IMG/VR virus record: IMGVR_UViG_3300042294_004878
Span: 1-39,525 of that record
Origin: a virus
Direction: 5' to 3' (one strand)
Length of the DNA: 39,525 nt
In this document: one piece after another, positions 15,792 through 23,355 of the stretch
How positions within the stretch are numbered: position 1 is the first letter of the stretch
Layout: each line of letters begins with the position of its first letter
The notes under the pieces: generated by a model
Databases searched by the model: none
Told to the model about the DNA's origin: nothing
What the model saw: only the letters and a program-made list of their open reading frames with translations
Translations under genes and position numbers: made by a program

Positions 15792-18332
15792 TTATGGTTG
15801 TATTGTATTACTCATGAAACCTGATCCTCCTCCAAGACCAGTAATTGCTCCTGATTGGTCTCCTAAAGTAACAGATGGATCTACAGGTGCGCTAACAATT
15901 TGATTTGTTTGGATTTGATTTTGAAGGGCAATTCGAGCTTCTTCAAGTCCTGCATCTGTATTTCTACCATTAAAATTATTATTAGGGTCAATATAACGTT
16001 GATTACCTGGGTCGGCTAATACTGTGCTTAAAGCTTTACCTTCTCCTGCTGGGGTGAAGTCATTCTTCCAGGTTTGTTTGGATGGTCTAAATTTATGGAT
16101 TGGAGTAAAATTAAGTGAGACTTTAATCATATGAGGTAATTGTCTAACACCACCTATTACATTTCCATTTTGATCTAAAGAGGCATCTCTATTTATTTCC
16201 CAAGGGGATTCTTCAGGAATATCATACGTTAATGAAGTAATAATTCCTGGTTGGTCATTTATGTAGTCTCCTAGAGTAATATATGCAATGTTTCCTGCCA
16301 TATAGCCTGATGTTAAACTATCAAGATACTCAGGAGCAAGTGAGGAGGCAAGGAAATTTAACTTGTCATACATTATATTTAATTCATCTTTAGATAAAGC
16401 TACAACAGTAAACCCCATTTGAATCTTTCTATCAAAACCACCATATTTATAAAATTTTTCTCCACGACCCATATAACTTATAGCATTCCATTCAGCATCA
16501 TATGAATCTGAAAAGGTGTCAATAAATGCTCTAAAATGCATGTATTTTCTATAGGAAAGCCCTGTTATTCCATTTACAGGTTTATTCTGATCATCATTAT
16601 TTAATATACCAATAGAAAATTCAACTATATCATTTAATTCATCAATTCCTGGTTTACCATATCTGGATCCATCTTTAAATTCAGATTTGTAAATAGGGTA
16701 GGCATTAATCGAATCTAATGGTTTAGATATAACTTGACCTTCAGCTATACTACCTTCTAATGGAAAAGAACGATTTCTTTTATTACTTCCTGCTGAAAAT
16801 CCTGATTTTCCTGTAAGGTTAAATCGTTGATCAAAGTCACCAGATTTTGGGGTTTCAGGATTAAATGTATATCCTGAGGTTGAGGTGAGGAAGGAATTTG
16901 AAGATGGGGAAGTTGGGGTGGATTTTCTAAAGTCTTCTTTAGTTTGGGCATCAGTATTTAAAGGTTGAGCTGTAAATTGAGATTGATCCCAAGTACTAAA
17001 ATAAGAATTGTATACAGGTTGAAAAAGCCAAGGTTGGATATTGTCTTTTCCATCATATGTTGCAAAGTATGTAGAAGTACCAAAATATTGTTCTTCAGTT
17101 ATTGAAGGATTTTTCTTTGACTGGTATTGCCTATATACACTAGATTTGAGTTGTTTTCCATCAAATAATGTGTCTAAACCATATTGTAATAAATTTCCAG
17201 GGGAATGATTACGATATGTACCTTCGTAAGGATCAATCATAACATATCCCGTTCTTAATGGGGTTTGACCATCATTAGAAGTTGCAAATTTAATTTTAGT
17301 TCTTGAAAAACCTAATGCACTTCCAGGCCCTCCACCATAAGATAATAATACAGAACCATTACTTGCTTTTTCATTATCTGGGTTAAGTCCAAATTTATCC
17401 CATAATTTAAGGAGACGGTTTGAAAATGTACCTCCAATAATTGAAGTTAGATCTTCTTGTAAAGTTTCTAATTCACTTTCTAAATTATTTACTCTTTTTT
17501 TAAGACGTTCTTCTTTTATTTGATCCCATTTAACATCGGATTCATATTGTTTTTGTTCTTTTTCATTAAGTTGATTATTAAGTTGATCAACTTTATCATT
17601 ACCTAAAAAACTAAAGTTTAATGGTGTAGGGACAACCGGATTATATGCGTTTTGTTTACTTGATAATATTTGGGTTTGTTGGAGTTCTTCGGATTTTTTA
17701 AGAATATTTTGATTAATCTTATCAACTTTTCTTTGAACCGATTTAGGAGTAGATGATTCAATAGTTTGATTTTGATTTCTTTTATAAACAGCTGTTTGAT
17801 AATCTCTAATAGCTAACCCAGGAACTAATCCAGTTGGATCAATACCTTGTTTATTTAAAGTAGTACCAGCAAAACCCACTAAAGCTTGAGCTAAAGTTGA
17901 TGTGGGTAAATATACTCCTTCATTTAAAGCTCCACCTAAATATGCTGGGGTTGGTTGGTTAGCTTCTGTTTTGACTCCAACACGAGAAAGAATATTTTGT
18001 TTAGCAGCAAATAAAATACCACTAGGGTTACTAATATCTGAAAAATATTTTGTTAATCTAACAACATCTTCAGCTGCTGAAGTTGCAGATAAAATACCCC
18101 CACGAATAATAAAATCATTATAAAATGCAGGGTTTTTAAAATCTTCTTTAATTGGATTTTTTACATATGGTTGCTTGCTTGATCCACCACCAGGTCTATC
18201 ATTTCCAAAAGGAATACTTTTCTGGCCAAAAGAAGTAACAGTAGAAACACTTCCTACTTGCCCTTCGGCATTTCCTGAATAGAATTTAAAATCTTCAGGA
18301 TCGGTTAATAATTTAACAAGAAAAGAACCCAT
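15792..18332 (-). CDS. Large baseplate/tail structural protein with central coiled coil
   Basis: An 846-residue protein, not assigned to a named T4 gene. Residues 65-200 are helical and Ala/Leu-rich (GGILSATSAAEDVVRLTKYF). Residues about 245-298 form a strongly charged coiled coil (NQLNEKEQKQYESD, RVNNLESELETLQEDL). The middle is Ser/Asn/Gly-rich and probably extended. Residues about 560-770 are compact and include GYMAGNIAYITLGDYINDQP and SLTYDIPEESPWEI, then a strand HMIKVSLNFTPIHKF; this segment resembles tube-proximal baseplate or cap proteins of contractile tails. The last 80 residues are low complexity. Position between tape measure and gp53-like genes supports a baseplate role such as gp48/gp54, by inference. 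Confidence 0.65.
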   Translation of the reverse strand: MGSFLVKLLTDPEDFKFYSGNAEGQVGSVSTVTSFGQKSIPFGNDRPGGGSSKQPYVKNPIKEDFKNPAFYNDFIIRGGILSATSAAEDVVRLTKYFSDISNPSGILFAAKQNILSRVGVKTEANQPTPAYLGGALNEGVYLPTSTLAQALVGFAGTTLNKQGIDPTGLVPGLAIRDYQTAVYKRNQNQTIESSTPKSVQRKVDKINQNILKKSEELQQTQILSSKQNAYNPVVPTPLNFSFLGNDKVDQLNNQLNEKEQKQYESDVKWDQIKEERLKKRVNNLESELETLQEDLTSIIGGTFSNRLLKLWDKFGLNPDNEKASNGSVLLSYGGGPGSALGFSRTKIKFATSNDGQTPLRTGYVMIDPYEGTYRNHSPGNLLQYGLDTLFDGKQLKSSVYRQYQSKKNPSITEEQYFGTSTYFATYDGKDNIQPWLFQPVYNSYFSTWDQSQFTAQPLNTDAQTKEDFRKSTPTSPSSNSFLTSTSGYTFNPETPKSGDFDQRFNLTGKSGFSAGSNKRNRSFPLEGSIAEGQVISKPLDSINAYPIYKSEFKDGSRYGKPGIDELNDIVEFSIGILNNDDQNKPVNGITGLSYRKYMHFRAFIDTFSDSYDAEWNAISYMGRGEKFYKYGGFDRKIQMGFTVVALSKDELNIMYDKLNFLASSLAPEYLDSLTSGYMAGNIAYITLGDYINDQPGIITSLTYDIPEESPWEINRDASLDQNGNVIGGVRQLPHMIKVSLNFTPIHKFRPSKQTWKNDFTPAGEGKALSTVLADPGNQRYIDPNNNFNGRNTDAGLEEARIALQNQIQTNQIVSAPVDPSVTLGDQSGAITGLGGGSGFMSNTIQP

Positions 18333-18336
18333 AATA

Positions 18337-18726
18337 TTATTGAACTAAAGATGATATTTGATTTTTATACCCATTTCCAGGAGTTGAAGTATATTTTAAT
18401 TTATATGCAGGATCAGCTGTTACTGGATCATTTACATCTAGTTGTGAGGGTAATGGAAGAGGTGAAATTTCCCCATCTTGATAAGCATTCATTGCTTCAT
18501 TAACTTCAGAAAATTGTTCTCCCGTTACTGAATATCCTGGTTGGTCCTTGGAGGCATTATAATGTAAGGGGGATTGTTTAGTAGATAAAAGATTAGGGTT
18601 TATATCGGCTCCGTTGCTATAGCTAAAAGCAGATCCATTTTCTACTAGTCTAGCTCTGATACTTTGATCTTTTGATGGAGGTAGATTAGTAGAAGGACCA
18701 CCTTGGGGAGCAGATACTACAGGCAT
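18337..18726 (-). CDS. Small proline/serine-rich structural protein, paralogue of next gene upstream
   Basis: A 129-residue protein without a recognised domain. It is low in hydrophobic residues and rich in Pro, Ser, Asn and Gln. It aligns over most of its length with the 90-residue protein at 18738-19010: both have a TxQSxLH segment, PGYS, a YxDG stretch and then PLPSQLD followed by Asn and Val/Pro residues. It has extra residues at the N-terminus and a longer tail. Lying 11 bases after its paralogue and 4 before the large baseplate gene, it is probably a small tail or baseplate component, perhaps an extended peptide that packs onto larger subunits. Confidence 0.7.
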   Translation of the reverse strand: MPVVSAPQGGPSTNLPPSKDQSIRARLVENGSAFSYSNGADINPNLLSTKQSPLHYNASKDQPGYSVTGEQFSEVNEAMNAYQDGEISPLPLPSQLDVNDPVTADPAYKLKYTSTPGNGYKNQISSLVQ

Positions 18727-18737
18727 AATCTATTTAA

Positions 18738-19010
18738 TTATTGTGGTAAATTATCCAAATATTGTACAGGTGTATTACCGTTTAAATCCAATTGTGAAGG
18801 AAGTGGAATTTGGTTTGGAGTACCATCTTCATACCCATTATATTGAGTAGTTACTAAATTTGCATTAGCACCATTTAATGAATATCCAGGTGCACCACCA
18901 TCAGCATGTAATTTTGATTGTTGAGTTGCAAGTGGATTAATAGGTGGGTTAGCCCCATCATAAGAGCTTAAATTTGACCCTTGGTTTGTTAACATGTCTA
19001 AAAGTCCCAT
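18738..19010 (-). CDS. Small structural protein, paralogue of adjacent 129-residue protein
   Basis: A 90-residue protein with no known domain, sharing ordered motifs with the product of 18337-18726 (ATQQSKLH, APGYSLNG, YEDGTPNQIPLPSQLD). The pair probably arose by tandem duplication and has since diverged. It is the last gene of the tail module with its own ATATTTATAA motif, 16 bases before the ATG; the genes after it are packed within 3 to 12 bases and seem to depend on this or earlier promoters. Confidence 0.7.
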   Translation of the reverse strand: MGLLDMLTNQGSNLSSYDGANPPINPLATQQSKLHADGGAPGYSLNGANANLVTTQYNGYEDGTPNQIPLPSQLDLNGNTPVQYLDNLPQ

Positions 19011-19025
19011 AGTATTTTATTTTTG

Positions 19026-19036
19026 TTATAAATATT
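19026..19036 (-). promoter_or_regulatory. Candidate late promoter, ATATTTATAA motif
   Basis: Reads AATATTTATAAC followed by AAAAAT on the transcribed strand, 16 bases before the 90-residue gene. One of nine related copies before structural genes. It may drive the whole baseplate run down to about 11386. Confidence 0.45.
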
Positions 19037-19044
19037 AAATATTA

Positions 19045-21279
19045 TTAAATTCGGTAACTAGGTTTTCTACTTTCATCACCTACAGCATTAGGATCACTAA
19101 AAGTAGCTTCAACTAATTTTTTCTGATCAACGGATACATTTATTGGGCGATTGGCTAAAGCATTTATATCACGTCGTAATTCACTGAGTGCGTTTACAAT
19201 AGCGGATGTGTCCATATTTCCTCCACTTGATCGGGTTTTATTTCCAACAGAAGATGGATTTATATTTTCTCCATCTGAAGATTTTTTTCCTCCAAATAAA
19301 TCAGTGCCTGCTAAAATAGAATCTTCTTTATCTAATTGAATGGATCCTTTTTCTCCTGAAACTATTAGTCCACCTTTTGGGTTAATGGCTCCATCTTTAA
19401 TGGATCCTAATAAACCAAATCCAGCAGCTAATATACCAGCTGATGCTGCTAAACCTAAAGGAACACCTACTACAGGAATAGCGGCTAGTGAGGCGTATGC
19501 AGCATATGCAGCATATACAACAGCTAAGGATGCTATCCCTTTAAATAATTTTCCAACAGTACCTAGAGGGCCTATAAGATTAGATATACCTTTTCCTATA
19601 AATCCAAAAAAATCAAACAATAAACGAACAGGCATTAATATAGTATTTACTACATCTAACATTCCTATTAATCCATCAACCATTCCTAAAATAGCCGGAG
19701 CCATTGTAACAAATGTTTCTTTGATTTTTTCTAACTGTTGAGAAATTTGTTCTTGTTTTGATTGTTGAGCAACCATACCATCTAATTGTCCTTCTTGGAG
19801 CATTTTAGAAGCTTTTTCTAAACCATATTTTTCTTTAGCTGATTCAAATGCCTTTTGTTCATCTTCATTTAGAGCATGACCTACTGCTTTTAATGCTTCT
19901 TGTTCAACAAGTGTGTCTGCTAATTGATCAGCAGTCATACCAACAGCTTTAGCCATAGCTTCCTGTTGGATTCGATTCATTTGATTGAATTCTGCTGCTG
20001 AGCCCGCCTGTTTGGTTATTTCTTCGGCTACTGTTGCTAAATCATTATTTAAAGCAGCCTGTCTTGCTTTTTCTAAATTAATATCTTTACCTAAAAGTAA
20101 TTCAGCTGAGAGTTCATTTTCAATGGAAGATTCAAAGTTGAGTAATTGATCTGCTATATCAGCTACTTTACCTAAATCTCCACCCATTAATTTAGCAGCA
20201 ACCGCCGCTTTAGCTAAACCAGCAGCACCTCCTTGAATCGATAATTTGGTTCGATTAGAAGTATTAGCCATATCAGCCATAAGTTTTTTAGTATTTAATG
20301 CTACACCTTTTTGGTAAGACATTATTTTAGCAGAAGCCTGGAATGATTCAACATTTTCTTTTAAACTCCCACCAGTAGCCATTGAATATTTCTGCATGTC
20401 CAATATTTCTTCATTGGTCATACCTGCTTGTTCACGTAGCTTTGTAAATGTTTTTAAGTCAGATTCTGATAGTTTTCCAGCAGTTCCTAATTCACTATTA
20501 ACCGCAGTAAGTGATTCTTGGAGTGCTCTAGTATTTAATGCAGAATCTCCAGAAAGTGCTGCTATTTGGTTTAATTCATCACGTACGCCGGTTGCCTGGT
20601 CATATGTGAGATTCATTCCTTTGGCCATGTCACCTGTAGCCTTATCAGCTTCCATAATAACGGAAACCATAGTACCTATAACAGATGTTAATACATTAGC
20701 AGGGTTAAGTAAACCTGTGGAAAGTTGGGAACCCATGTTTCCAAAAGCGGCCCCTATACCTTTTACACCACTACCAGTTTCTTTTACTTTTTTTCGGGCG
20801 GCATCTAATGCTTGGTTAGCATCAAATACATCACCTAATATCGGAATTTTAGATATTCCTTTTAAAACTCCACCAACAACACCAAGTTGTTTGTTAACTT
20901 TTTCATAAGTATCAAGTTCTTCTTCAACTTTTTTAACAAATTCTTCTTCAACAGCAAATTTTTCTTTTGCTGCTTTTAATAAAGCTCTTTCTTTTGAAGT
21001 TAAATTTTGTTTGTTTTTTAGCTGGTCAGCGGAAGATTTAAGTTCTCTTAATGCTATTTGAGATTTTTCTTTAAGATCTTTAAGTTGTTTTTCATTCAGA
21101 TTTGAAATTTCTTCTTCTGAATTTTGTAATTTAAATGCAACACTTTGTAAGGTAGAATATGCCTTGGCAGCTTCGCCAATAGCAGTAGTTTGTCTTCCTA
21201 TTTCGTTATTTATTTCCCTAAGAATATCTCTTTGTTCTTTAAAAGAGCTATTATCTTGTTGACCTTGTGTTTTAGCCAT
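19045..21279 (-). CDS. Tail tape measure protein
   Basis: A 744-residue protein with tape-measure architecture. Residues 10-130 are charged and heptad-like (coiled coil), and long alanine-rich helices run through about 140-520. A strongly hydrophobic block follows at about 530-640 (LIGMLDVVNTILMPVRLLFDF, then Ala/Tyr-rich AAYAAYASLAAIPVVGVPLG), as in tape measures that enter the cell membrane. The last 100 residues are polar, with LVEATFSDPNAV near the end. A tape measure sets tail length and is ejected ahead of the DNA. It lies after the T4_baseplate-family/chaperone-like pair, where tape measures usually sit, and has its own late motif at 21292-21302. Confidence 0.85.
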   Translation of the reverse strand: MAKTQGQQDNSSFKEQRDILREINNEIGRQTTAIGEAAKAYSTLQSVAFKLQNSEEEISNLNEKQLKDLKEKSQIALRELKSSADQLKNKQNLTSKERALLKAAKEKFAVEEEFVKKVEEELDTYEKVNKQLGVVGGVLKGISKIPILGDVFDANQALDAARKKVKETGSGVKGIGAAFGNMGSQLSTGLLNPANVLTSVIGTMVSVIMEADKATGDMAKGMNLTYDQATGVRDELNQIAALSGDSALNTRALQESLTAVNSELGTAGKLSESDLKTFTKLREQAGMTNEEILDMQKYSMATGGSLKENVESFQASAKIMSYQKGVALNTKKLMADMANTSNRTKLSIQGGAAGLAKAAVAAKLMGGDLGKVADIADQLLNFESSIENELSAELLLGKDINLEKARQAALNNDLATVAEEITKQAGSAAEFNQMNRIQQEAMAKAVGMTADQLADTLVEQEALKAVGHALNEDEQKAFESAKEKYGLEKASKMLQEGQLDGMVAQQSKQEQISQQLEKIKETFVTMAPAILGMVDGLIGMLDVVNTILMPVRLLFDFFGFIGKGISNLIGPLGTVGKLFKGIASLAVVYAAYAAYASLAAIPVVGVPLGLAASAGILAAGFGLLGSIKDGAINPKGGLIVSGEKGSIQLDKEDSILAGTDLFGGKKSSDGENINPSSVGNKTRSSGGNMDTSAIVNALSELRRDINALANRPINVSVDQKKLVEATFSDPNAVGDESRKPSYRI

Positions 21280-21291
21280 CTAAATATTTTG

Positions 21292-21302
21292 TTATAAATA
21301 TT
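21292..21302 (-). promoter_or_regulatory. Candidate late promoter, ATATTTATAA motif
   Basis: Reads AATATTTATAACAAAAT on the transcribed strand, 13 bases before the tape measure ATG. Part of the recurring set in the tail module. Confidence 0.45.
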
Positions 21303-21316
21303 AAAAGTCAACACTT

Positions 21317-21709
21317 TTAACCATATTTAACTGGTTTTTTAGTGTTATGGGCTTTTTGAAGTAAGTCTGGGGTTTTTATAGTTCCATCGGAATTGATAAC
21401 TGTTTGTTTTCCTCCACTAGAAGATGATTTTCCTTCGGCTACTGCTGATTCTTCTTCATAATGTTTTTTAATTTCATTAAAAGTCCAACGACGAAGCCAA
21501 ATAGGCATATTATAAACAGTATTCCAATCGTATCCACCTTTACCGTAAAAAACTATTTGATGAATTTGATTAAATAAAGAAGCTCTAGCTTGGGGAGCGT
21601 TATCAGAGGTCAGGCCAAAAAAAGCTAACCCCAATTGGGATATTGACTCTATTGCTCCCGTTGCTGGGAAAAAATGTAAGATCAACATCTGGTTGAATTC
21701 CTCGAACAT
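21317..21709 (-). CDS. Chaperone-like ORF overlapping the T4_baseplate-family gene (start uncertain, possible frameshift product)
   Basis: An ORF in the +1 frame relative to the upstream gene, overlapping it by 107 bases. The conserved-looking part is residues 32-75 (RASLFNQIHQIVFYGKGGYD, then TVYNMPIWLRRWTFNEIKK), a pattern found in short tail-assembly or baseplate proteins of T4-like phages. The tail is Ser/Gly/Lys-rich. The ATG at 21709 may not be the real start, because the first 26 residues are read from sequence coding the end of the other protein. Alternatives are a TTG at 21634, or entry by ribosomal frameshifting at the seven-T run (21617-21623), which would give a fusion of about 337 residues, as for tail chaperones made as G and GT forms. 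Confidence 0.65.
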   Translation of the reverse strand: MFEEFNQMLILHFFPATGAIESISQLGLAFFGLTSDNAPQARASLFNQIHQIVFYGKGGYDWNTVYNMPIWLRRWTFNEIKKHYEEESAVAEGKSSSSGGKQTVINSDGTIKTPDLLQKAHNTKKPVKYG

Positions 21710-22331
21710 ATTCGCGTAATGCTCTTGAATCTTGGGCTAATAAATAATTATCAACAAAATTACGAATATCTTTTTTTTCACGATTTCCTTCAACTGAGGT
21801 AATCATATATTTTAATCGAGTGGTAAGTTCTGGTGATGCGTCTTTATTAATTTTCTTTAAACCTTCTAACTCACGATTAATATCTTGTTCGTCTTTATGG
21901 GTTAAAAGTTTAAATGTAACTGTATTGCTTGATTTTGGGAGAGTAAAAGTAAATTCATTTACACGATTTGTAAATAATTCTTCTTTCAAAGGTTTATTTT
22001 CTAATGTTGACAAATCTACATTTTGAGGTTCACCATTATATTCAAATGAATATTCTGAACCATATCCTAGGATACGAGAAGCAACCATAATTGCATTTTT
22101 GTCACCTATTAATAACTCATCAAAATTAATTTTTGATACAATTAATGATTTCATTAATTTGTCTAATACTGTACCATTCTTAATATATGATTGATTGGTA
22201 AGAATATCTTCTTCTTTAGCAGTCATATATTTCATTTCAATAGTACCTTTTGCTAATTCAGAATCTTCAGGATAAAGTAAACCTTTAGAAGGTAATTCAA
22301 CTATTTCAGTTGGTAATTTAAATTCACTCAT
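21603..22331 (-). CDS. T4_baseplate-family protein (gp26/gp51-like), possible tail assembly chaperone role
   Basis: A 242-residue protein. The N-terminal ELPSKGLLYPEDS and IEMKYMTAKEEDIL, followed by DKLMKSLI, match the T4_baseplate family (T4 gp26 and gp51, which build the baseplate hub), and the C-terminal IPIGVSFFWPDL is a usual ending of that family. The gene lies just before the tape measure and overlaps an out-of-frame ORF, the exact layout of lambda-type G/GT chaperones, so a chaperone function is also plausible. A variant late motif lies 31 bases before the ATG. Confidence 0.82.
   Translation of the reverse strand: MSEFKLPTEIVELPSKGLLYPEDSELAKGTIEMKYMTAKEEDILTNQSYIKNGTVLDKLMKSLIVSKINFDELLIGDKNAIMVASRILGYGSEYSFEYNGEPQNVDLSTLENKPLKEELFTNRVNEFTFTLPKSSNTVTFKLLTHKDEQDINRELEGLKKINKDASPELTTRLKYMITSVEGNREKKDIRNFVDNYLLAQDSRALREYVRGIQPDVDLTFFPSNGSNRVNIPIGVSFFWPDL
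21617..21623 (-). other. Seven-T run, candidate recoding site
   Basis: On the mRNA strand the zero frame reads AGC TTT TTT TGG CCT, four sense codons before the TGA. A +1 (or -2) slip here leads into GGC CTG ACC, the frame of the downstream ORF. A second run, TTT TTT CCC, occurs at 21667-21674. The recoding role is inferred from layout; poly-T may be chance in AT-rich DNA. Confidence 0.3.
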
Positions 22332-22361
22332 AATTTTTATTTATTATAACTTGTTGTCTTA

Positions 22362-22370
22362 TATAAATAT
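22362..22370 (-). promoter_or_regulatory. Candidate late promoter, variant motif ATATTTATA
   Basis: Reads ATATTTATATAAG on the transcribed strand, 31 bases before the T4_baseplate-family gene and next to the stop of the gene before it. A weaker match than the others. Confidence 0.35.
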
Positions 22371-22371
22371 A

Positions 22372-22743
22372 TTAAAGAGCAGAAATATTATCAGAATTTA
22401 CATTAAATGATAATACTCCTTCTACTTTTAATATTGCTTTACGTATGTCTTCCATTTTTGAACGATCAAAACCACCAGAGGCAATCCAAGGATGTCCATC
22501 AACTTTTACAGTCATGATCGATTGAAATTTTTCTGTATTTTGTTCACTATATTCCATAGGTTCTTTTACAGATGCTACTGTAACACCAGGGATTGAGCGA
22601 ATATCAGAAAATATTTCTTTTTGAGGGCGCTTTTTAATGTTGGTAATGAGCATACCTACCATTTTGAACTTGTCTTGGTATTCCTCATTTAGTCGCTTGC
22701 TAAGCTCCTCTTTAACTAACGTACGTAAGTTGTCTAGTTTCAT
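22372..22743 (-). CDS. Hypothetical small protein, possible ferredoxin-like alpha/beta fold
   Basis: A 123-residue protein of unknown function in the tail operon. After a charged N-terminal helix (residues 1-25), it shows a strand MVGMLITNI, a helix, a strand VTVASVKEP, then a second strand-helix-strand unit (SIMTVKVDG, FDRSKMEDIRKAILKVEG, VLSFNVNS), consistent with a small ferredoxin-like fold. There is no export signal. It lies between the tail tube gene, which is followed by a terminator, and the T4_baseplate-family gene, so it has its own late motif only 5 bases before the ATG. A tail completion or assembly factor is possible but unproven. Confidence 0.7.
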   Translation of the reverse strand: MKLDNLRTLVKEELSKRLNEEYQDKFKMVGMLITNIKKRPQKEIFSDIRSIPGVTVASVKEPMEYSEQNTEKFQSIMTVKVDGHPWIASGGFDRSKMEDIRKAILKVEGVLSFNVNSDNISAL

Positions 22744-22747
22744 ATGG

Positions 22748-22757
22748 TTATAAATAT
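22748..22757 (-). promoter_or_regulatory. Candidate late promoter, ATATTTATAA motif
   Basis: Reads TATATTTATAACC on the transcribed strand, only 5 bases before the ATG at 22743. If it is a -10-type element the message would be nearly leaderless. It lies just after the tube-gene terminator, which supports a fresh start of transcription here. Confidence 0.45.
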
Positions 22758-22762
22758 AGTAA

Positions 22763-22796
22763 AAGAAAATAAAAGCTCCAAATTTCTTTGGAGCTC
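22763..22796 (-). terminator. Rho-independent terminator after tail tube gene
   Basis: On the transcribed strand a perfect 9-bp stem AGCTCCAAA/TTTGGAGCT closes a GAAA (GNRA-type) loop and is followed by TTTATTTTC. It starts about 25 bases after the tube stop codon. Stem arms are at 22787-22795 and 22774-22782. Confidence 0.85.
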
Positions 22797-22820
22797 TTAT
22801 ATCTATTGTTTAACCTAATA

Positions 22821-23309
22821 TTAGTAGTTCAAGATACAGTAGTCAGGTTGTACAGTTACTTGGATATTTACTGGTGTTCCATCATCATCCCAATTGTAAT
22901 CGCCGAAGTTAACTTCTGTAATAACAGCTCCTTTAATAATCCATTCAGAAACGATATCACCTACAGGGCCGATTACGTTGAATGTGATATCTTTTTTATA
23001 GAAATCAGAGTATCCATCTCTACCTGTTACAGATTCGTGACCTAAACGTACCCATTCCATTACTGCTTGAGCTCCACTTGGTGTGATTGACTCATACATT
23101 GTAAATTGGATTGTGTTCCAAATAGTTTTTCCTTTTACATAACGTTGAACGTTAATATGGTTAAGAGGAACTGCGGTTTGTGTTAAAGATACAGCTCCTA
23201 CTCCTTTTACCAAATATGATGGAACACCATCCATATAAAGGATAAAACGGTTGCTTTGTTTAGGTTCAAACGCTGTGAAAAATATTTCGTTTGGATTTAA
23301 AATTGCCAT
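22821..23309 (-). CDS. Tail tube protein, gp19-like
   Basis: A 162-residue major tail tube subunit, which stacks into the inner tube for DNA passage. The pattern is that of the gp19 family: an N-terminal extended arm (MAILNPNEIFFTAFEPKQSN), then RFILYMDGVPSYLVKG, a strand-rich core with INVQRYVKGKTIW and a closing sheet that includes WIIKGAVITEVNFGDYNWDD. T4 gp19 is the same length (163). It follows two sheath genes and has its own late motif upstream and a strong terminator downstream, which suits a protein needed in many copies. Confidence 0.9.
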   Translation of the reverse strand: MAILNPNEIFFTAFEPKQSNRFILYMDGVPSYLVKGVGAVSLTQTAVPLNHINVQRYVKGKTIWNTIQFTMYESITPSGAQAVMEWVRLGHESVTGRDGYSDFYKKDITFNVIGPVGDIVSEWIIKGAVITEVNFGDYNWDDDGTPVNIQVTVQPDYCILNY

Positions 23310-23330
23310 TTGTTTTCTATTTTTATTTTA

Positions 23331-23340
23331 TTATAAATAT
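23331..23340 (-). promoter_or_regulatory. Candidate late promoter, ATATTTATAA motif
   Basis: Reads GATATTTATAATAAAAT on the transcribed strand, 21 bases before the tail tube ATG. Confidence 0.48.
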
Positions 23341-23355
23341 CTAATTTTTCAATTT

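Noticed and set aside
20396-20908. Plus-strand ORF of 170 residues
   Set aside because: It is fully antisense to the tape measure gene, has biased composition mirrored from Ala/Gly-rich codons, and lacks any motif or neighbour on that strand.
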